Shown: positions 26,302-28,411 of the stretch, in pieces
How positions within the stretch are numbered: the first letter of the stretch is position 1
How the letters are laid out: each line of letters begins with the position of its first letter
Source: a virus
Direction: 5' to 3' (one strand)
Length of the DNA: 28,411 nucleotides
IMG/VR virus record: IMGVR_UViG_3300018041_000046
Coordinates: 1-28,411 of that record
Program-made: the position numbers and the translations under genes
Notes under the pieces: model-generated
The model's input: the letters and a program-made list of their open reading frames with translations, nothing else
Told to the model about the DNA's origin: nothing
Databases searched by the model: none

Positions 26302-27267
26302 ATGACAATATCAGTATCACCAGTTACTAATACTCAAACCTTTGGTGTTTGGTTATCAAGATCAAACCAGGTGTATAAAATCATAAGTAACAATGCAGTG
26401 ACATGTGATTTAACATCCGACGGTTCTTTAACTACAGGTAATGGTCATGTAAATGGTTATTTTTCAGCGGTAGTATTAGCAGCAAATTCTTATATTAGAG
26501 GTGGCGATGTTAATACTGTAAACACTTTATATGTTGCTTCAAATACAATATTTCAGCCAAATGGTTCTTCGCAACCAAACACTCTTTATATTACTGCTAA
26601 TTCTACTGTATCGCAGACACAAGTAACGTCTGTAGTAACCAATATTACTTCTACAAATACAGCCGTTTCTGGTTCTAGATTAGATGTTAGTTCAACATTA
26701 GCAAATGTTACTTCAACTAATTTTAATGTTACATCAATATCAACATTTAGTGGTAATACAACATTTAAGTATTCAACAACAGATCTTGTTAGTTTAACTG
26801 GAAATAGTACAGTTACAGCTCTTGTAGCAAATGTTGCAAATCTTCATGTTACAGGAACACAATCAAATCTAAATGCAACATATGTTGGAATTAATTCTCA
26901 AAGAACAGTAATAACTGGAAACACTGAAGTTTACGCTCTTAAAGTTGATACTATTTCTTATACAGATACAGCAACACATACAACTTCAAGCACAAGTGCA
27001 GAAACAGTTGACACATTTGCTTTAGCGACATTTAGATCTGCAGAATATACTGTTTCAATTACATCAGGAAGCGATTATCAATCTTCAAAATTATTAGTAC
27101 TTCATGATGGAACAACTGCTTCTGTTACAGAATTTGGAACTTTAAGAACAGGATCAAATCTTGTTACTTTTGAGGCTGATATTTCAGGATCCGATGTTAG
27201 ACTTAGAGGAACTTCTGCTTCTTCAGGTGCTGTTATAAATATTCATAGAGTAGCAATGTACGTCTGA
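26302..27267 (+). CDS. Fibre-like virion protein with N-x-T/S-rich beta repeats
   Basis: 321 residues. The start (VSPVTNTQTFGVWLSRSNQV) resembles N-terminal attachment regions of marine phage fibres. Residues about 45-220 are short strands rich in Asn, Thr, Ser and Val (NTLYVASNTIFQPNGSSQPN; NVTSTNFNVTSISTFSGNTT), suggesting a trimeric beta-helix or triple-beta shaft. The C-terminal 95 residues, from AETVDTFALATFRSAEYTVS through SSKLLVLHDGTTASVTEFGT to GAVINIHRVAMYV, form a compact domain that I recall in several marine phage structural proteins. It starts immediately after the coiled-coil gene. It may be a short tail fibre or a baseplate-tip protein; receptor binding is inference. Confidence 0.55.
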   Translation: MTISVSPVTNTQTFGVWLSRSNQVYKIISNNAVTCDLTSDGSLTTGNGHVNGYFSAVVLAANSYIRGGDVNTVNTLYVASNTIFQPNGSSQPNTLYITANSTVSQTQVTSVVTNITSTNTAVSGSRLDVSSTLANVTSTNFNVTSISTFSGNTTFKYSTTDLVSLTGNSTVTALVANVANLHVTGTQSNLNATYVGINSQRTVITGNTEVYALKVDTISYTDTATHTTSSTSAETVDTFALATFRSAEYTVSITSGSDYQSSKLLVLHDGTTASVTEFGTLRTGSNLVTFEADISGSDVRLRGTSASSGAVINIHRVAMYV

Positions 27268-27275
27268 GGATAAAA

Positions 27276-27599
27276 ATGGCATCAAAAGCAAATTTAATTA
27301 TAGATCAAGGCTCTACATTCTCAGCAACCATTAATCTAGATGATTCAAATGGTGATGATTTGGTTGTTACAGGTTACACATCAAGATCTCAGATGCGAAA
27401 GCATTATACATCCTCAAATTCAGTTACCATTACTACAGCTCTTGAAGACGGTCTTTTAACATTGTCATTAACCGATTCTCAAACTGCTAATATAGTAGCA
27501 GGAAGATATGTTTATGATGTAGAATTAATTGATTCTTCCAATAATGTTACTCGAATTATTGAAGGTATTATAACTGTTACACCAGAGGTAACAAGATAA
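27276..27599 (+). CDS. Small Ig-like/BppU-like structural protein
   Basis: 107 residues: a single beta-sandwich-like domain beginning ANLIIDQGSTFSATINLDDS, with YTSRSQMRKHYTSSN in the middle and AGRYVYDVELIDSSNNVTRI plus EGIITVTPEVTR at the end. This pattern is common in phage baseplate and fibre-adaptor proteins (BppU-N-like). GAGGA overlaps the preceding stop codon and serves as ribosome site. The stop overlaps the next start by one base (TAATG). It may connect fibres to the baseplate; the exact partner is unknown. Confidence 0.55.
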   Translation: MASKANLIIDQGSTFSATINLDDSNGDDLVVTGYTSRSQMRKHYTSSNSVTITTALEDGLLTLSLTDSQTANIVAGRYVYDVELIDSSNNVTRIIEGIITVTPEVTR

Positions 27600-27871
27600 T
27601 GGCTGTTGTAGCTACATTAACTAGAACAAGACCAACGGTATCTGTTAAAGTAAATCAAGAAGGTGTAATTCGTTCTAATGCACCAGTTACAATAAAATCA
27701 TCTATTGAAGCAAGAACTAATAGGCTTGATCTTCTTGAAGATGTAGTAGAACAAGTCGGTTCTATTTCTAATGGTCATACATTAGTTTATAATTCAGATA
27801 CAGATAAATATGTAGTAAAAGCTTTAAATCTAGGGGATGTATCAGGCACTCTTGACGGCGGTACTTTTTAA
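27599..27871 (+). CDS. Small virion-associated protein ending in a GGTF motif
   Basis: 90 residues. The first half is basic and beta-like (TRTRPTVSVKVNQEGVIRSN), the middle has a short charged helix (NRLDLLEDVVEQVGSISNG), and the end is HTLVYNSDTDKYVVKALNLG followed by DVSGTLDGGTF. The 'tLvYnsdtdkyvvk.l.l...dGG.F' ending recurs in fibre-associated proteins of marine T4-like phages. It is coupled to the upstream Ig-like gene by a TAATG overlap and lies just before a fibre gene, so a role in fibre attachment or assembly is likely. I cannot name a T4 homologue. Confidence 0.5.
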   Translation: MAVVATLTRTRPTVSVKVNQEGVIRSNAPVTIKSSIEARTNRLDLLEDVVEQVGSISNGHTLVYNSDTDKYVVKALNLGDVSGTLDGGTF

Positions 27872-27901
27872 TATGGCCTTAAATAAACAGGATAAAAATA
27901 A

Positions 27902-28411
27902 ATGGCCAATTTAATTCAAATTAAACGTTCAATAAATACAGCAACTCCAGGTTCATTGGCCAATGGTGAATTGGCATATACCGCTAATGGTGATGTTCTT
28001 TATATTGGTTCAGCTGGCACTGTAGAACCAATTTCTGGCAAACGATATCCTGGTACTCTTACAGCTAACCAGGCTCTAGTTGCTAACTCAACAAGTTATT
28101 TAGATGTAATTAAGACAGCAAATCTTTATATTGGTTCAGCATCTGTTAATCAGATTAATGCAACTGCAAATACAACACATCTTGGTGCAGCGGCTAATAA
28201 TGAACTTCCTACTACATTTGCTGTTAAGACATATGTAGATTCATCTATTGCATATACAGTAACAAATAATAGTTCAAATACTCAGGTTCTATTTAATGAT
28301 TCTGGTGTTGTTGCTGGTGATGCTGGAATGACATATAATGCAGCATCTGATACTTTAACTGTTACTAATTTTTCTGGTGATGGTGCTTTAGTTACTAGTG
28401 TTGATGCTGCA
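27902..28411 (+). CDS. Tail fibre protein, N-terminal part (3' end beyond window)
   Basis: An open frame of 170 codons reaches the right edge without a stop. The start MANLIQIKRSINTATPGSLA then NGELAYTANGDVLYIGSAGT is a common phage fibre N-terminus ('IKRS...TP.sL..GELAyn...d.LyiG'). It is followed by repetitive Asn/Thr/Ala-rich sequence (ANLYIGSASVNQINATANTT), PTTFAVKTYVDSSIAY, and NTQVLFNDSGVVAGDAGMTY NAASDTLTV, typical of fibre shafts. AGGA nine bases before the ATG is the ribosome site. The receptor-binding end and any chaperone domain lie outside the window. Confidence 0.7.
   Translation, partial: MANLIQIKRSINTATPGSLANGELAYTANGDVLYIGSAGTVEPISGKRYPGTLTANQALVANSTSYLDVIKTANLYIGSASVNQINATANTTHLGAAANNELPTTFAVKTYVDSSIAYTVTNNSSNTQVLFNDSGVVAGDAGMTYNAASDTLTVTNFSGDGALVTSVDAA

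Noticed and set aside
27873-27914. 13-codon frame MALNKQDKNKWPI between two fibre-region genes
   Set aside because: Very short, no ribosome site, overlaps the start of the fibre gene; more likely the leader of that gene.
1-28411. Search for tRNAs, CRISPR arrays, insertion sequences, integrase, attachment sites and strong intrinsic terminators
   Set aside because: None seen by eye; genes are nearly contiguous, and no GC-rich hairpin followed by a T-run was found between genes.

Overview
This window is part of the tail and baseplate module of a T4-like (straboviral-type) contractile-tailed phage. The DNA is very AT-rich, the genes are packed end to end, and the proteins resemble those of marine T4-like phages more than T4 itself. 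An AT-rich marine host such as SAR11/Pelagibacter or Prochlorococcus is a reasonable guess, but no host marker is present. There is no rRNA, tRNA, integrase, insertion sequence or CRISPR, and no gene-free stretch above about 60 bases.

Layout: two divergent late operons start from a 55-bp region at 5390-5444 that carries a T4-type late promoter box on each strand. Leftward (minus strand, 5389 to 1) come a gp4-like head-completion protein, a conserved protein of unknown function, a gp54-like tube initiator, gp26, a small gp51-like reading frame, and a long partial tape-measure-like protein with two peptidoglycan-hydrolase domains that runs off the left edge. Rightward (5445 to 28411) come gp48-like tube cap, gp53 wedge, gp27-like hub, gp5-like OB-fold hub without a lysozyme domain, a separate beta-helical spike, gp25, gp6, gp7-like and gp8-like wedge proteins (the last two with very large insertions), two large DUF4815-type/receptor-apparatus structural proteins, a short coiled-coil protein, and a run of fibre or tail-tip proteins. 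The last of these is cut by the right edge.

The most interesting feature is at the end of gene 26 (minus strand, 2878-2809). A perfect slippery heptamer T TTT TTT sits in the correct phase. It is followed by a 7-nt spacer and a perfect 9-bp stem with a second hairpin nested in its loop. A -1 shift there removes the gp26 stop and joins gp26 to a 60-codon extension ending exactly at the start of the tape-measure-like gene. This is the arrangement of the lambda G/GT tail-assembly chaperones, here found in a T4-type hub locus. Other notable points are the move of cell-wall hydrolase activity from gp5 to the tape-measure-like protein, the split of gp5 into hub and spike genes, and beta-rich modules shared between four neighbouring baseplate proteins.

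How the genes work together: gp27, the OB protein and the spike form the central hub. gp26 and its frameshifted form probably chaperone hub and tape-measure assembly. gp48 and gp54 cap the baseplate and start tube growth. gp25, gp53, gp6, gp7 and gp8 build the wedges, and the right-hand genes probably supply the peripheral baseplate and fibres. Family assignments come from remembered similarity to T4 proteins and were not checked by a search.
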